From the NCBI RefSeq assembly GCF_916715725.1, contig NZ_CAKAPD010000005.1, positions 62,001 to 126,000 of the forward strand: DNA of 64,000 nt, given 5' to 3'. Position 1 is the first letter of the stretch. Each line of letters opens with the position of its first letter. Below, one piece after another: positions 25,775 to 34,215 of the stretch. The position numbers were made by a program, and so were the translations under genes. Source of the DNA: an uncultured Rothia sp. (GTDB lineage: Bacteria > Actinomycetota > Actinomycetes > Actinomycetales > Micrococcaceae). The notes under the pieces are model-generated. The model had not been told where the DNA came from. It was given only the letters and a program-made list of their open reading frames with translations, and ran no database searches.

Positions 25775-28700
25775 CTACCTGAGGTGGCTACCGCCGTGCT
25801 CCATGCGGTACAGCATCAACGCAAAATCACCAAAGGAAATGGAAGAATTATCAAAGCCCTCATAGGCGTATTCTCCGTCAATGCTGTAACCCCACATGCG
25901 GTAATCAACAGCCCACTGAGCCTCACGCCAGAAAGCGCTGCCCTCACGAACCTTATGCTGCCAGCCACCGGAACTCTGGGGCGCATCCTGGTTACCCGGC
26001 AGCGAAGAAGAGGTCGGCGCCTTCGGCGTGACCTGACCCATCGCCTTCTGATACCTGTACAGGAAAGCCACCGTCGACGGGGTCGAAAGGGGCGCATCCG
26101 GGTGGAACTTGCCGTCCGCCCAACCGAAGGTAATACCCTTCTGACGAGCCCAAATGAACGCGGCGTAGTCCGGGTCGCTCGTTGCCACATCCGCATACGG
26201 GCTAAAAGCAGGTAGCTCAACCTTCGGGGAACCAGCCAATCGGTACAGCGCCACCGTCACATCGCGGCGCGTCAGATTGCTATTCCAGGACATCGGCGAA
26301 GGACCAGGCAGAATCTCACGATCAGCAAACCACTGCTCAGCCGCCTGCAACTCATCCTCACGCGTCAGCTTCAGAGGAATATCCTCGACAGCAAGCTGCT
26401 CCACCGACTCGCCGGCACCATCCTTACCGGGGGTGACCTTCTCCAAGACCAGACGATAAGCGCCCGAATAGCTCAGCTGCTGAGCAATCGTCAGGTCCAT
26501 CTCCACCCTGCCATCCTGGATGCGATCGGCGGGAATCGCCTGCTGGAGTACCGTCTGACCGGTCAAACGCCCCTGCTCATCAACATGCTGCACCGAGAGG
26601 CGATACGAGCCTTCACCCGGCGCAGAGAGCCCGGTAGCGCGCGCCGTAAACGAGTTCGTCTTCGCGTACGGGCTCAGGACCACCGACCCAAGGTGCAGTG
26701 TGGGCCCCGTAGACTCGTGCTCGGGAGAATGCACCGGAAGGAACTCAGCAACATCATTCAGCATAGAACCCGGAGAATCTTCCATGCCGGGGTAAGGCAG
26801 CCCGTCCCCATACATGCCAATAAAGTAGAGCTTGCCCGGCTTCAACGTACCCGCAGGAATCTTCATCTCCGTGCTGAAATAGTTATTGCGGAACCACCTG
26901 GAGTTAACCCCGTAGTACGTGTAGTCCACCCGCTGAGTGAACACAGGCTCACCCACCATCTTTCCCGTTGCAGGGTCAGCCTCATAGATAGCGATGACCG
27001 GAGAATCATTAGAAATCAGTTCCCTGGCCTGCACGAGGACATGGCGTCCCTCAACCCGCAGCGTCGTATCCTTCCACGGGTCATTGATAGCTGATTGACT
27101 GAAGGTGTAGGTTCCACGGGTCGGCTGCGCATCCTTAACCACATCAATATGGGCGCGGGCATACAAACGGTCCGCCAGACTCCAAGGCTCCGGCTCAGTT
27201 ATATCCGACTGGTAGTACGTCATCACAACGTCGAAGAGCTCACCGTCGGCAGCCTCAATGTACTGCGGAGGAACCTCAAACGTGTAGGTGAGGCTACCGT
27301 CCGGGTTCTCACGCACCTGATGCTTCAAATCCTTGAGAAACCCGCCGTACTCGTCGAGAGGCGCATAACTATTGTGCTCCGCATACGCGTACAACGATCC
27401 GCGCTGCACCAGAACCAGCTCGTAGAAAGTGTACTTCTTACGGAATTCAGCGCTCAACGGAGAAGTCGTCACCGATACCGTGCCACCCTGAGAAATATTG
27501 AGGGTTCCCGAATCGACCTTCAACTGAACATTTGCCGGGTTCACCCAATCAAAAGCATCAGCGGCAAGAGGCGCCATCGGAAGCTGGGTGCTCACCGTGA
27601 ACTTATGGTGACCGTACAAATACTCATAGTCCGAGAACACCACACGCACTTCAGCCACTGAACCGCGAGAAGTCGGCCTATAGCTGGAATAACCGTCAAC
27701 CTTATACTCAACCTCCACGGTCAGAGTACCGTCAGCATTGCGGGTTACCAGCTCGTCACGCTTATAGTATTGCTCCGCTACATTATTCACCGCAAAAGGT
27801 GCCTTCTCACCAGAGGTAGCGTTATAAATCGCCACAGACTCAAGGTAGTACCCCAGGTCCACCTCGGGGGAAATATTAGAAATAGTCACCTTATAGACGC
27901 GGTCCTGACCGGGATCAAAATCCTGCGCAGCAACAGATACCTTCGGCAGGGTATTCCTGAACGAATTATCCTGATATGCCATGCGCGCAGGGTTATTGCC
28001 CACAGGAACGAAGGGGAACTTACGCGACAGCTTCTTCCACCCGTTCCCCCCGTGGGTTTCTACACCGGAAACATCCAGGGAATACCCCTTACCGGACTTC
28101 AGGACTCCCGCAGGGATAGTAACCTTCTTCTGGAAATAGCCGTTAGGAATCAGACCCTTGAAAATGCGCTGATTCTCCTCCGTATCCGGTGCCTTCAGCT
28201 CACCAAGCGAAGCCACATCAGAGTTCGTGACCTTTCCCTGCTCATCATGCTCGGATAGGGTGAAGTCCACGGAGCTGACATCCTGAAAACCGGTACCCGT
28301 CAGCGTCACCTCAACCGGCTGACCGGAGGCAATTTGCTCCTCAGAAATAGCCGAAACATCATAGGTGATGGAGGGGAGCACAGCCTTCGGGAGGTTGAAC
28401 TCCACCGGCAACGCCACACGGACGCGATCCTCAGTGTTCCACGCATAGGGGTGCGCATCGTCTACGGGGCGGTAGGTCAGAATGACCTCATACTCCAGAT
28501 TTGCCGGCAGGCTATTCGCCGGGACCGTCAGGTCGGCACTGAAACTGCCGTCAGCAGCCGGTTTTGGGGCGTCAAAGACAAAGCCGGGGTAATCGACCTT
28601 CTGGTAGGGGTTAGCGTAGGTCGAAGAGCCCTTCGGAGCAATCGTGAGGCTACGCAGCTCATGATGCGCCAAGAACTCCGGGCTCAGCCCGGTACCCTCC

Positions 28701-28966
28701 ACGTGCACGGTACCGCCATGAAGAATGTCGAGGGAACCGCTGGACACGCGCAGGGTCGGCAGGGAAGCATCCTGCTTATCACCTTGCGCGGGAGCGTTCT
28801 GCGCAGGTTCGTTCTGTACGGGTGCGTTCTGCGCGGGTTTTTCTTGAGGTGCCGCCTGCTGAGCCGCCACCGGCGTCAAAGCCAGCAGCGGAGACAAACC
28901 CAAAACCAGGGAAGCACCCGCAACCTTTCGGCGCGTGCCACGAGCAGGCTTAAAGAACGAGGACAT
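25775..28966 (-). CDS. Very large secreted SLH protein, MSSFF type (1063 aa)
   Basis: 1063 residues from MSSFFKPARGTRRK (ATG at 28966, preceded by GATTGGATAATG). The signal peptide (core LVLGLSPLLALTPVAA) is followed by a linker with tandem NAP-Q/NEP-Q units (PAQNAPVQNEPAQNAPAQG). Modules match the 22203 protein in order: LDILHGGTVHVEGTGLSPEF, YDVSAISEEQIASGQPVEV, VTISNISPEVDLGYYLESV, LNISQGGTVSVTTSPLSAEF and KIPAGTLKPGKLYFIGMYGD. The SLH region starts near 905 (LTRRDVTVALYRLAGSPKVELPAFSPYADV, ARQKGITFGWADGKFHPDAPLSTPSTVAFLYRYQ), and the final repeat contains GSAFWREAQWAVDY. The two giants are probably tandem duplicates that have since diverged. Confidence 0.88.
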   Translation of the reverse strand: MSSFFKPARGTRRKVAGASLVLGLSPLLALTPVAAQQAAPQEKPAQNAPVQNEPAQNAPAQGDKQDASLPTLRVSSGSLDILHGGTVHVEGTGLSPEFLAHHELRSLTIAPKGSSTYANPYQKVDYPGFVFDAPKPAADGSFSADLTVPANSLPANLEYEVILTYRPVDDAHPYAWNTEDRVRVALPVEFNLPKAVLPSITYDVSAISEEQIASGQPVEVTLTGTGFQDVSSVDFTLSEHDEQGKVTNSDVASLGELKAPDTEENQRIFKGLIPNGYFQKKVTIPAGVLKSGKGYSLDVSGVETHGGNGWKKLSRKFPFVPVGNNPARMAYQDNSFRNTLPKVSVAAQDFDPGQDRVYKVTISNISPEVDLGYYLESVAIYNATSGEKAPFAVNNVAEQYYKRDELVTRNADGTLTVEVEYKVDGYSSYRPTSRGSVAEVRVVFSDYEYLYGHHKFTVSTQLPMAPLAADAFDWVNPANVQLKVDSGTLNISQGGTVSVTTSPLSAEFRKKYTFYELVLVQRGSLYAYAEHNSYAPLDEYGGFLKDLKHQVRENPDGSLTYTFEVPPQYIEAADGELFDVVMTYYQSDITEPEPWSLADRLYARAHIDVVKDAQPTRGTYTFSQSAINDPWKDTTLRVEGRHVLVQARELISNDSPVIAIYEADPATGKMVGEPVFTQRVDYTYYGVNSRWFRNNYFSTEMKIPAGTLKPGKLYFIGMYGDGLPYPGMEDSPGSMLNDVAEFLPVHSPEHESTGPTLHLGSVVLSPYAKTNSFTARATGLSAPGEGSYRLSVQHVDEQGRLTGQTVLQQAIPADRIQDGRVEMDLTIAQQLSYSGAYRLVLEKVTPGKDGAGESVEQLAVEDIPLKLTREDELQAAEQWFADREILPGPSPMSWNSNLTRRDVTVALYRLAGSPKVELPAFSPYADVATSDPDYAAFIWARQKGITFGWADGKFHPDAPLSTPSTVAFLYRYQKAMGQVTPKAPTSSSLPGNQDAPQSSGGWQHKVREGSAFWREAQWAVDYRMWGYSIDGEYAYEGFDNSSISFGDFALMLYRMEHGGSHLR

Positions 28967-29341
28967 CATTATCCAATCTGAATTTTCTGCATGAAAGAGG
29001 GCGAATGAGAAAAGAAGTTGAGAGGATAAATGAGTGACAGTCCACCGCACCGAACTCGCCCCGAATCCATATCGTAGAGGAGCCGTAGCGGCGGCATGCT
29101 GAAGTGCAATTTCAGCCTACCAACCCGCCCCTTGAACATTCAATGAAAACACGAGAAAAACATGCCGATGAGAGTTATAAGACAAAAAAATCAAAAACTA
29201 CGCCCCGGCTTTGTATAAAGCCCAAACCCCCCAAAAAAGACCACACATAGAGAAATAAAAACTGGAAACATCACCAGCACTAAAACGGCACCCAGCAGCG
29301 ACTGCACCAGCAGCGCCCGCACCAGAAAACGGGCACACGAA
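28967..29341. other. Intergenic region upstream of the 1063-residue SLH gene
   Basis: Contains the leader of the 25775 gene. No gene is supported; the small frame at 29198-29386 on the minus strand lacks a ribosome-binding site and overlaps the terminator. Confidence 0.4.
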
Positions 29342-29376
29342 AAGGGACGGTGAAAGAAAACCTCTCACCGCCCCTT
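29342..29376 (-). terminator. Terminator of the last SLH gene
   Basis: AAGGGACGGTGA pairs with TCACCGCCCCTT (one mismatch) around an 11-base A-rich loop; TTTTCGTG follows on the minus strand. Confidence 0.7.
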
Positions 29377-29468
29377 CTATAGCCACTATCTTCAGCTGCT
29401 GTTCTTAGAAGTCAACCCAAGCTAAAACACGCAGGGGCAACCGTACGGTTCAAGGCACCTGCCGAATC

Positions 29469-30539
29469 CTAATCATCGATATAGGGGCTACTGGGGATGG
29501 TGTCAAGCATGTCGAGCATTGACAGGACACGAGCCAGCTCCTCGCGGGTAGCAGTCTTGGTCGGACGGAAATCCTTGCTCTTATAGTGATATCTCGTATC
29601 GATATTCACCGACGAGTGCAGCCACACCGACTCGGTGTAGAACGGGGCACCCGGCTTCATATCCTGCGGGGTAGTGGGACGGAACCAATAAGAACGACGA
29701 CCGGGGGTAAGCATAAAGTAACGGTAGAAGAACGCAGCCATCGTAGCGCGGCTAGCCACCGCCTCCGGGTGCATCTTACCGTCAGACCAGCCGGAAGTCA
29801 GACCGTTCTGATACGCCCAAATATACGCCGGGTAACGCTCATCCTTCGGGGACAAATCCGGGAAAGGAGAACGCGCAGGAAGCTTCACCTTCGGCGAGCG
29901 GGCGCCTCGGTAGATTGCATCCATCAGGTCGCCGCGGGTCACCGCACGCTTAGGGTAGAAGCAACGTTCCTTATCGAGCAGCAGAACCTTTGCCTTACAT
30001 GACCTGTAGATATCGGGGGCGTACTCGCCATCCATATCAATGTCCACAATGAAAGGTGCCCACGCGAACTCCGTGTCAATCTTGGGGCGAACTTCAAGAG
30101 TGCGCAGAATGGTGTACTGCTGACGGCGCGGACGAAGAGACAAGCGAACCCCGTAGTTTCCATTCGGGCCACCGGTGATCTCAGAATCAATGACGTGATG
30201 CCTAATGTAGACATCATTCTCGATGCGCTTCTTCGGCTCAAGAGAGAAGAAATAGAACTGGGTGAAGCCCTTCTCCTTGGTGTAGTAGCCAACCTCAATG
30301 TACGGGGTGTACAGACCGGTATCAAGCACAGCCTGCAGGCCGGTAATCTCGTAGCTGAGGTTGAAGCCGCTAATATCAAACGACGCCTCGGTAACCTTGA
30401 AGGTCAGCGGGGTGGTCTTAACGTCCAAGGTGGCAGCCTGGGCGTTCTGCTCGCTGGCGTGGTAAGCGCCCAAAGCGCCAGCGACTGTTAGTGCTGCTGC
30501 ACCCTTAAAAAGGGCGCGACGAGAGGAAAAAGTAGACAT
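29469..30539 (-). CDS. Exported SLH protein with twin-arginine N-terminus
   Basis: 356 residues starting MSTFSSRRALFKGAAALTVAGALGA, a short twin-arginine signal with cleavage likely after AQA (about residue 35); the other array members use Sec-like signals. A single beta-rich module follows (KVTEASFDISGFNLSYEITGL, about 45-165). Three SLH repeats then run from about 165: the first is very degenerate around FYPKRAVTRGDLMDAIYRGARSPKVKLP; then FPDLSPKDERYPAYIWAYQNG with SGWSDGKMHPEAVASRATMAAFFYRY; and PGAPFYTESVWLHSSV. It closes the array. Tat export suggests folding or cofactor needs before secretion, but that is inference. The leader GATGGGACAACGTT resembles the MSSFF group. Confidence 0.85.
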   Translation of the reverse strand: MSTFSSRRALFKGAAALTVAGALGAYHASEQNAQAATLDVKTTPLTFKVTEASFDISGFNLSYEITGLQAVLDTGLYTPYIEVGYYTKEKGFTQFYFFSLEPKKRIENDVYIRHHVIDSEITGGPNGNYGVRLSLRPRRQQYTILRTLEVRPKIDTEFAWAPFIVDIDMDGEYAPDIYRSCKAKVLLLDKERCFYPKRAVTRGDLMDAIYRGARSPKVKLPARSPFPDLSPKDERYPAYIWAYQNGLTSGWSDGKMHPEAVASRATMAAFFYRYFMLTPGRRSYWFRPTTPQDMKPGAPFYTESVWLHSSVNIDTRYHYKSKDFRPTKTATREELARVLSMLDMLDTIPSSPYIDD

Positions 30540-30735
30540 AACGTTGTCCCATCGATGTGTTTCTGAGTGGTTACTTCTACGCTAGCAAACCAATAACCAT
30601 TGGGTAAGCCTCTAGTCGTTTGCTATACGTACGTGGCGTGACGTGTTTCCATGTGTGTTGAGTTGAAAATGTGAATGTTAGTGAGTGAAATACCCGCCAC
30701 CAATGGCGAGACGTTTAACACTATAAACATTTTTA
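30540..30735. other. Intergenic region at the end of the SLH array
   Basis: Holds the promoter of the 29469-30539 gene; TTTGCTAGCGT on the minus strand (about 30581-30591) again resembles the TTTGCTAGGGT -10 region of the first six SLH genes. No gene seen. Confidence 0.4.
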
Positions 30736-30777
30736 CTCGCAAAAAGAAGGCGGCTAGCTAGACACTAACCGCCTTCT
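30736..30777 (-). terminator. Terminator of yaaA
   Basis: AGAAGGCGGTTAG pairs with CTAGCCGCCTTCT, with TTTTTGCG following on the minus strand. It lies about 140 bases past the yaaA stop across an AT-rich stretch that has no gene. Confidence 0.65.
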
Positions 30778-30915
30778 CTGCTCATCAAAAGCTACCCCTA
30801 AAATGTGGGGAAATGTGGTTTTACAAGGGGTAATACAGATTTAAGCCCCTAGAAAAATAGTTAAAAAATTTTCAATATGATGCAAAAAATAAGAGGAAAT
30901 AAATAGTTGGGCAAC

Positions 30916-31707
30916 CTACTGCTCATGCACCAGCAGCGTCAAAACACCCGCCTTACGCGCCGTCGGCAGGGTGCACTCCACCGACCAGTCCTCGCTGACC
31001 GCCTCCAAAAATTCGGCAATACCCGCCGTGGAGCCATCAATAGGACGAGCCGCCAAACCCGACTGAATCAGGTAGCGCGCAAACAATCCACGGTAATGCT
31101 TCGCCATGTGCGAGACAACCTTACGCGACCCATCAGCCGCGACACGCTCCACACGAACCGCCAGAGTCTGCGACGGGGGAGTCACCCACGACTTCGCGTA
31201 GGCGGCAGAACGGCAATCCAGAATCAGCTGGTCCTTCGCAGTTGCCTCCAGGGTGGTACCCAGCGCGCCCTTCCAGAAGGAGGCGAGCGCACCAATCGAA
31301 CCCAGCTTCACGCCCATGGACAGGCGGTAGGCGGGGATTGCATCCTCGGGGCGCAGAATACCCCACAGCGCCGAAGAAATCAGCAACGACCAGTGCGCGG
31401 CGTCGCGTTCGGCGGGGGAGAAGCTTGCATAATCCAGCGCCTCGAACAGCACACCCGTGTAGGTGCAAATTGCGGGCTGCGCCGGTTCGGTGAGCAGGCG
31501 CGTGTTGCGTTCCACTTCAGCTTCGAGGGATGCACCCACCTTGAGCTCTGCCAGGGCATCGGGTCCCGAGCTGACCGCGGTCAGCTCCTCCAGGACGCTC
31601 TCACGCTCGGAAGTGAGCTCAGGGAACGAGAGGTCAGCGAAGCATACGGGCGCGTTGCCAGCCGGGGCGGGGGTCTTACCTTCAGACGGGGGAAGAAGAA
31701 TCAGCAT
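30916..31707 (-). CDS. yaaA: Peroxide stress protein YaaA (DUF328/UPF0246 family)
   Basis: 263 residues from MLILLPPSEGKTPA, the diagnostic YaaA N-terminus; upstream in-frame ATGs would add about 70 unrelated residues. Other family landmarks are FADLSFPEL, TRLLTEPAQPAICTYTGVLFEALDY, LLISSALWGILRPEDAIPAYRLSMG, and a C-terminal HMAKHYRGLFARYLI. The family lowers intracellular free iron and limits oxidative DNA damage during peroxide stress in E. coli; the biochemical activity is poorly defined. It is divergent from the RNase P RNA gene. Confidence 0.9.
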   Translation of the reverse strand: MLILLPPSEGKTPAPAGNAPVCFADLSFPELTSERESVLEELTAVSSGPDALAELKVGASLEAEVERNTRLLTEPAQPAICTYTGVLFEALDYASFSPAERDAAHWSLLISSALWGILRPEDAIPAYRLSMGVKLGSIGALASFWKGALGTTLEATAKDQLILDCRSAAYAKSWVTPPSQTLAVRVERVAADGSRKVVSHMAKHYRGLFARYLIQSGLAARPIDGSTAGIAEFLEAVSEDWSVECTLPTARKAGVLTLLVHEQ

Positions 31708-31714
31708 CTCTCCA

Positions 31715-31819
31715 GTGTACCCGCGAGACGCAGGGTAGCTACGAGGCGCAGTGTAGTTGCGAGACGTCAGCGTGCCCGCGAGGTCGCTAGTGTACCCATG
31801 TGTACCTGCGAGACGAACC
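31715..31819. repeat. Degenerate 18-20 bp tandem repeats between yaaA and rnpB
   Basis: At least four units of the type GTGTACCCGCGAGACGCA follow each other (31716, 31734, 31752, 31771), and a partial unit plus a further unit follow. The core GCGAG(A/G)CG recurs in most units. They fill the space between two divergent promoters. Confidence 0.6.
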
Positions 31820-31848
31820 CAGAAAATAGCTACCGCCAGGGGTGTGCG

Positions 31849-31854
31849 TATAAT
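31849..31854 (+). promoter_or_regulatory. -10 box of rnpB
   Basis: A perfect TATAAT, unusual in this GC-rich sequence, lies 8 bases before the first base of the RNase P RNA P1 helix. No good -35 box is visible. Confidence 0.6.
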
Positions 31855-31857
31855 GGG

Positions 31858-32278
31858 TGAGGTGAAACGGGCCGTCCGGGCAATCGCGAGGCACACGTGC
31901 TTCGAGGAAAGTCCGGGCTCCACAGCACAGGATGGTGGATAACATCCACTCGGGGTAACCCGCAGGCCAGTGCCACAGAAAGTAAACCGCCGCGGTTCGC
32001 CGCGGTAAGGGTGAAAGGGTGGTGTAAGAGACCACCAGCGGGCGCGGTGACGTGCCCGGCTAGGTAAACCCCATTCGGAGCAAGGTCAAACAGAATACGC
32101 CATGGTAGGGTAGTGCGCCCGATCCCCGTCAGCTTCCTTTACGGAGGTGGGGTGCGTATTCGGGTAGGCTGCTTGAGACGTGCGGCAACGTACGTTCTAG
32201 ATAGATGATTGCCTCGAAACGCCCCTTTAGGCGGCGTTTTAGACAGAACCCGGCTCATAGGATGACCCGTTTCACGCT
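31858..32278 (+). ncRNA. rnpB: RNase P RNA (bacterial type A)
   Basis: The catalytic RNA of ribonuclease P, which matures tRNA 5' ends. The 5' and 3' ends pair perfectly as helix P1 (GTGAAACGGG 31862-31871 with CCCGTTTCAC 32266-32275). Universal core elements are present in order: GAGGAAAGTCCGGGCTCC, CACAG, GGGTAACCCGCAGG, AGTGCCACAGAAA, the AAGGGTGAAAGGGTG region, GGTAAACCCC, and the 3' core GCTTGAGACGTGCGGCAACG then ATAGATGATTGCC followed by ACAGAACCCGGCTTATAG-type sequence (here CGGCTCATAG). End points are accurate to a few bases. Confidence 0.95.
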
Positions 32279-32313
32279 ACCGTTAGCTGACGGAAAACAT
32301 TATCGGCTGATGG

Positions 32314-32364
32314 AAAACGAAGACCGCGAATGCGCTTTTAGAGTGCATTCGCGGTCTTCGTTTT
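32314..32364 (+). terminator. Terminator of rnpB
   Basis: A perfect 20-bp stem (AAAACGAAGACCGCGAATGC with its complement) around an 11-base loop, ending in TTTT. The A/T flanks make it able to act in both directions, so it may also serve def. Confidence 0.85.
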
Positions 32365-32406
32365 AAGTTCTCGGGAGGTCGGTCCGACCTTCAAAAGAGC
32401 TCGTGA

Positions 32407-32979
32407 TTAGTGGCCGAAGGGATCCGGATCCACGCCGGGCATCCACGAGTTACCGTCGACGGTCCAGCCTTCCTTCTTCACGACCTTCTTCATCTTGCCG
32501 GTCCACTTCTTGTTCAGACGGTTCACGTACAGCTTGCCGTCCAGGTGGTCAGTCTCGTGCTGCATGCAGCGTGCGAACCAGCCGGTCGCCTCAAAGTGGA
32601 CGGGGTTGCCGTGCTCGTCAAGACCATTCACGGTCACCCACTCGGCGCGCTTGAGGGGGAAGCCGTAACCGGGGAAGGACAGGCAGCCCTCTTCCTCCTC
32701 GTACGGGTCCGGGTCAGCGGTAGAAATCTTGCCCAGGGTCAGTACCGGGTTGATGATGCAGCCGCGCGGGGGAACGCCGTCCTCATTCTCCATCTTGTAG
32801 GTGAAGATGCGCAGGCCCACGCCAATCTGCGGTGCCGCCAGGCCTACACCGTTGGATGCGTCCATGGTTTCGTACATGTCAGCTACGAGTTCCTTGAGCT
32901 CATCATTGAACTCGGTGACGGGTGCCGCGGGGCGGTGCAGAACGGGGTTGCCGTGAATAACGATGGGGCGAATAGCCAC
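32407..32979 (-). CDS. def: Peptide deformylase
   Basis: 190 residues from a GTG start at 32979 (AIRPIVIHGNPVLHRPA), with AGGA nine bases upstream; the frame extends further but without homology. The three family motifs are present: GVGLAAPQIGVG (motif 1), EEGCLSFPG (motif 2, metal-binding Cys) and QHETDHLDGKLY (motif 3, the HExxH metal site). The enzyme removes the N-formyl group from nascent proteins at the ribosome. A 3' extension (KKWTGKMKKVVKKEGW onward) is typical for actinobacteria. Confidence 0.95.
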   Translation of the reverse strand: MAIRPIVIHGNPVLHRPAAPVTEFNDELKELVADMYETMDASNGVGLAAPQIGVGLRIFTYKMENEDGVPPRGCIINPVLTLGKISTADPDPYEEEEGCLSFPGYGFPLKRAEWVTVNGLDEHGNPVHFEATGWFARCMQHETDHLDGKLYVNRLNKKWTGKMKKVVKKEGWTVDGNSWMPGVDPDPFGH

Positions 32980-33069
32980 GGAATTATCCTTTGCTTGTGT
33001 TGAATGGGAACTGTTGAACGGGAACTTGCCGGGTACACCGTGCGCGAGTGAACCGGATTGAGGGTAAGC

Positions 33070-33105
33070 GAAAGGGTCGTTACGGATAACCATAACGACC
33101 CTTTC
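33070..33105 (-). terminator. Hairpin downstream of tRNA-His
   Basis: A 13-bp perfect stem (GAAAGGGTCGTTA with TAACGACCCTTTC) around a ten-base loop, directly after the tRNA on the minus strand. There is no U-run, so termination is likely but not certain. Confidence 0.5.
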
Positions 33106-33109
33106 CATC

Positions 33110-33185
33110 GGGGTGATCGACGGGGGTTGAACCCGCGACCTCCTGGACCACAACCAGGCGCTCTGCCAACTGAGCTACGACCACC
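33110..33185 (-). tRNA. tRNA-His(GTG)
   Basis: Cloverleaf reads GGTGGTCGTAGCTCAGTTGG, anticodon arm CCTGG-TTGTGGT-CCAGG with anticodon GTG, and T-arm GCGGGTTGAACCCCCGT region. The extra 5' G pairs with the C at the discriminator position, the identity element of tRNA-His. The encoded 3' end reads CCCC rather than CCA. Confidence 0.95.
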
Positions 33186-33290
33186 ATGTGCTTCGCTTGG
33201 TTTCCCTTGCGATATGCAACGGATACTACTGTACAGGAGATTCAGATACCTGCCAAGTTGAAAAGCCGTGATGCTCGTTACATGCCTTGC

Positions 33291-33977
33291 TTACGCCTCG
33301 GATGCCTCAGCCGCCTCAGAAGTGGATGCCTCAGCCTCGCGCTCAGCCGCCTCGCGTGCGGCACGCTCAGCCTCCACCTCACGCGCAATCTGCGCTGAAG
33401 CAATCGCATCAGGGCCCTGCGGCACAAAAATAGCGCGGCGGTAATACTTCAACTCATCAATCGAGTCCTTGATATCACCCAGTGCGCGGTGGTTACCGGT
33501 CTTCGCCGGGGCGCTATGACGAGCCGCCGGGTACCAGCGCGACGCCAGCTCCTTAATGGTCGACACATCAATCACACGGTAGTGAAGATGCGCCATGACC
33601 TCGGGCATGTAACGCTCCAAGAAGCGCTTATCCATGCCCACCGAGTTGCCGCCCAGCTGCGCCTTGCCCGCCACCGGAACATACTTCTTGATGTAGCGAA
33701 GCACCTGCTCCTGCGCGTAATCCATCGACACGCCGTGCTCAATATCGGGTAGCAGACCCGATGCCTCATGCATCGAACGCACAAAGTCATTCATGTTCTC
33801 CAACGCACCGGCAGGAGACTCATCACCGGGCTTAATGACGAACTCAACACCAGAACCCAGAATGTTCAAATCGGCATCCGTGACCAGAACGCCCACCTCG
33901 ACGAGAGCGTCATTCTCCACGTCCAGGCCGGTCATCTCGCAGTCAATCCATACAATACGTTCACTAGAAATACTCAC
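33291..33977 (-). CDS. orn: Oligoribonuclease
   Basis: 228 residues from a GTG start. DEDDh exonuclease motifs: WIDCEMTGLD (Exo I, residues 11-20), GNSVGMDKRFLERYMP (Exo II) and HRALGDIKDSIDELKYY (Exo III with the catalytic His). It degrades 2-5 nt RNAs and pGpG to mononucleotides in the cytoplasm. The C-terminus has an Ala/Glu-rich tail (about 30 residues) beyond the usual 180-200 residues, a common actinobacterial extension. GGGAGG lies immediately before the GTG with no spacer, so a start at a nearby ATT is not excluded. Divergent from mptB. Confidence 0.93.
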   Translation of the reverse strand: MSISSERIVWIDCEMTGLDVENDALVEVGVLVTDADLNILGSGVEFVIKPGDESPAGALENMNDFVRSMHEASGLLPDIEHGVSMDYAQEQVLRYIKKYVPVAGKAQLGGNSVGMDKRFLERYMPEVMAHLHYRVIDVSTIKELASRWYPAARHSAPAKTGNHRALGDIKDSIDELKYYRRAIFVPQGPDAIASAQIAREVEAERAAREAAEREAEASTSEAAEASEA

Positions 33978-34215
33978 CCTCCCACTCTACCCCCAAACGC
34001 CGCCGGCCCGGCGGACAGCACGTCACAAAGGGGCACAAGATGGTGCAAGACGGCACAGGCGGATGCGCAAACGGCGGCAATGGGGGAGAACTGCACCCCT
34101 CTGCGTGCCCTTGAGGAACGTCCACAAGTGCCTTCGCAACAGTGATTCTCGCAAGTGCATCCAAGGGCTCCGGTATGATAAAAACCAGAACGACGATGCA
34201 GACAGAAAGGGAGTT

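Noticed and set aside
3899..30539. Sortase (LPXTG) anchoring or CRISPR-like repeats in the repetitive region
   Set aside because: No LPXTG-hydrophobic-basic C-terminus is present in any of the twelve proteins, and the repeats are gene-sized paralogues, not short spaced units.
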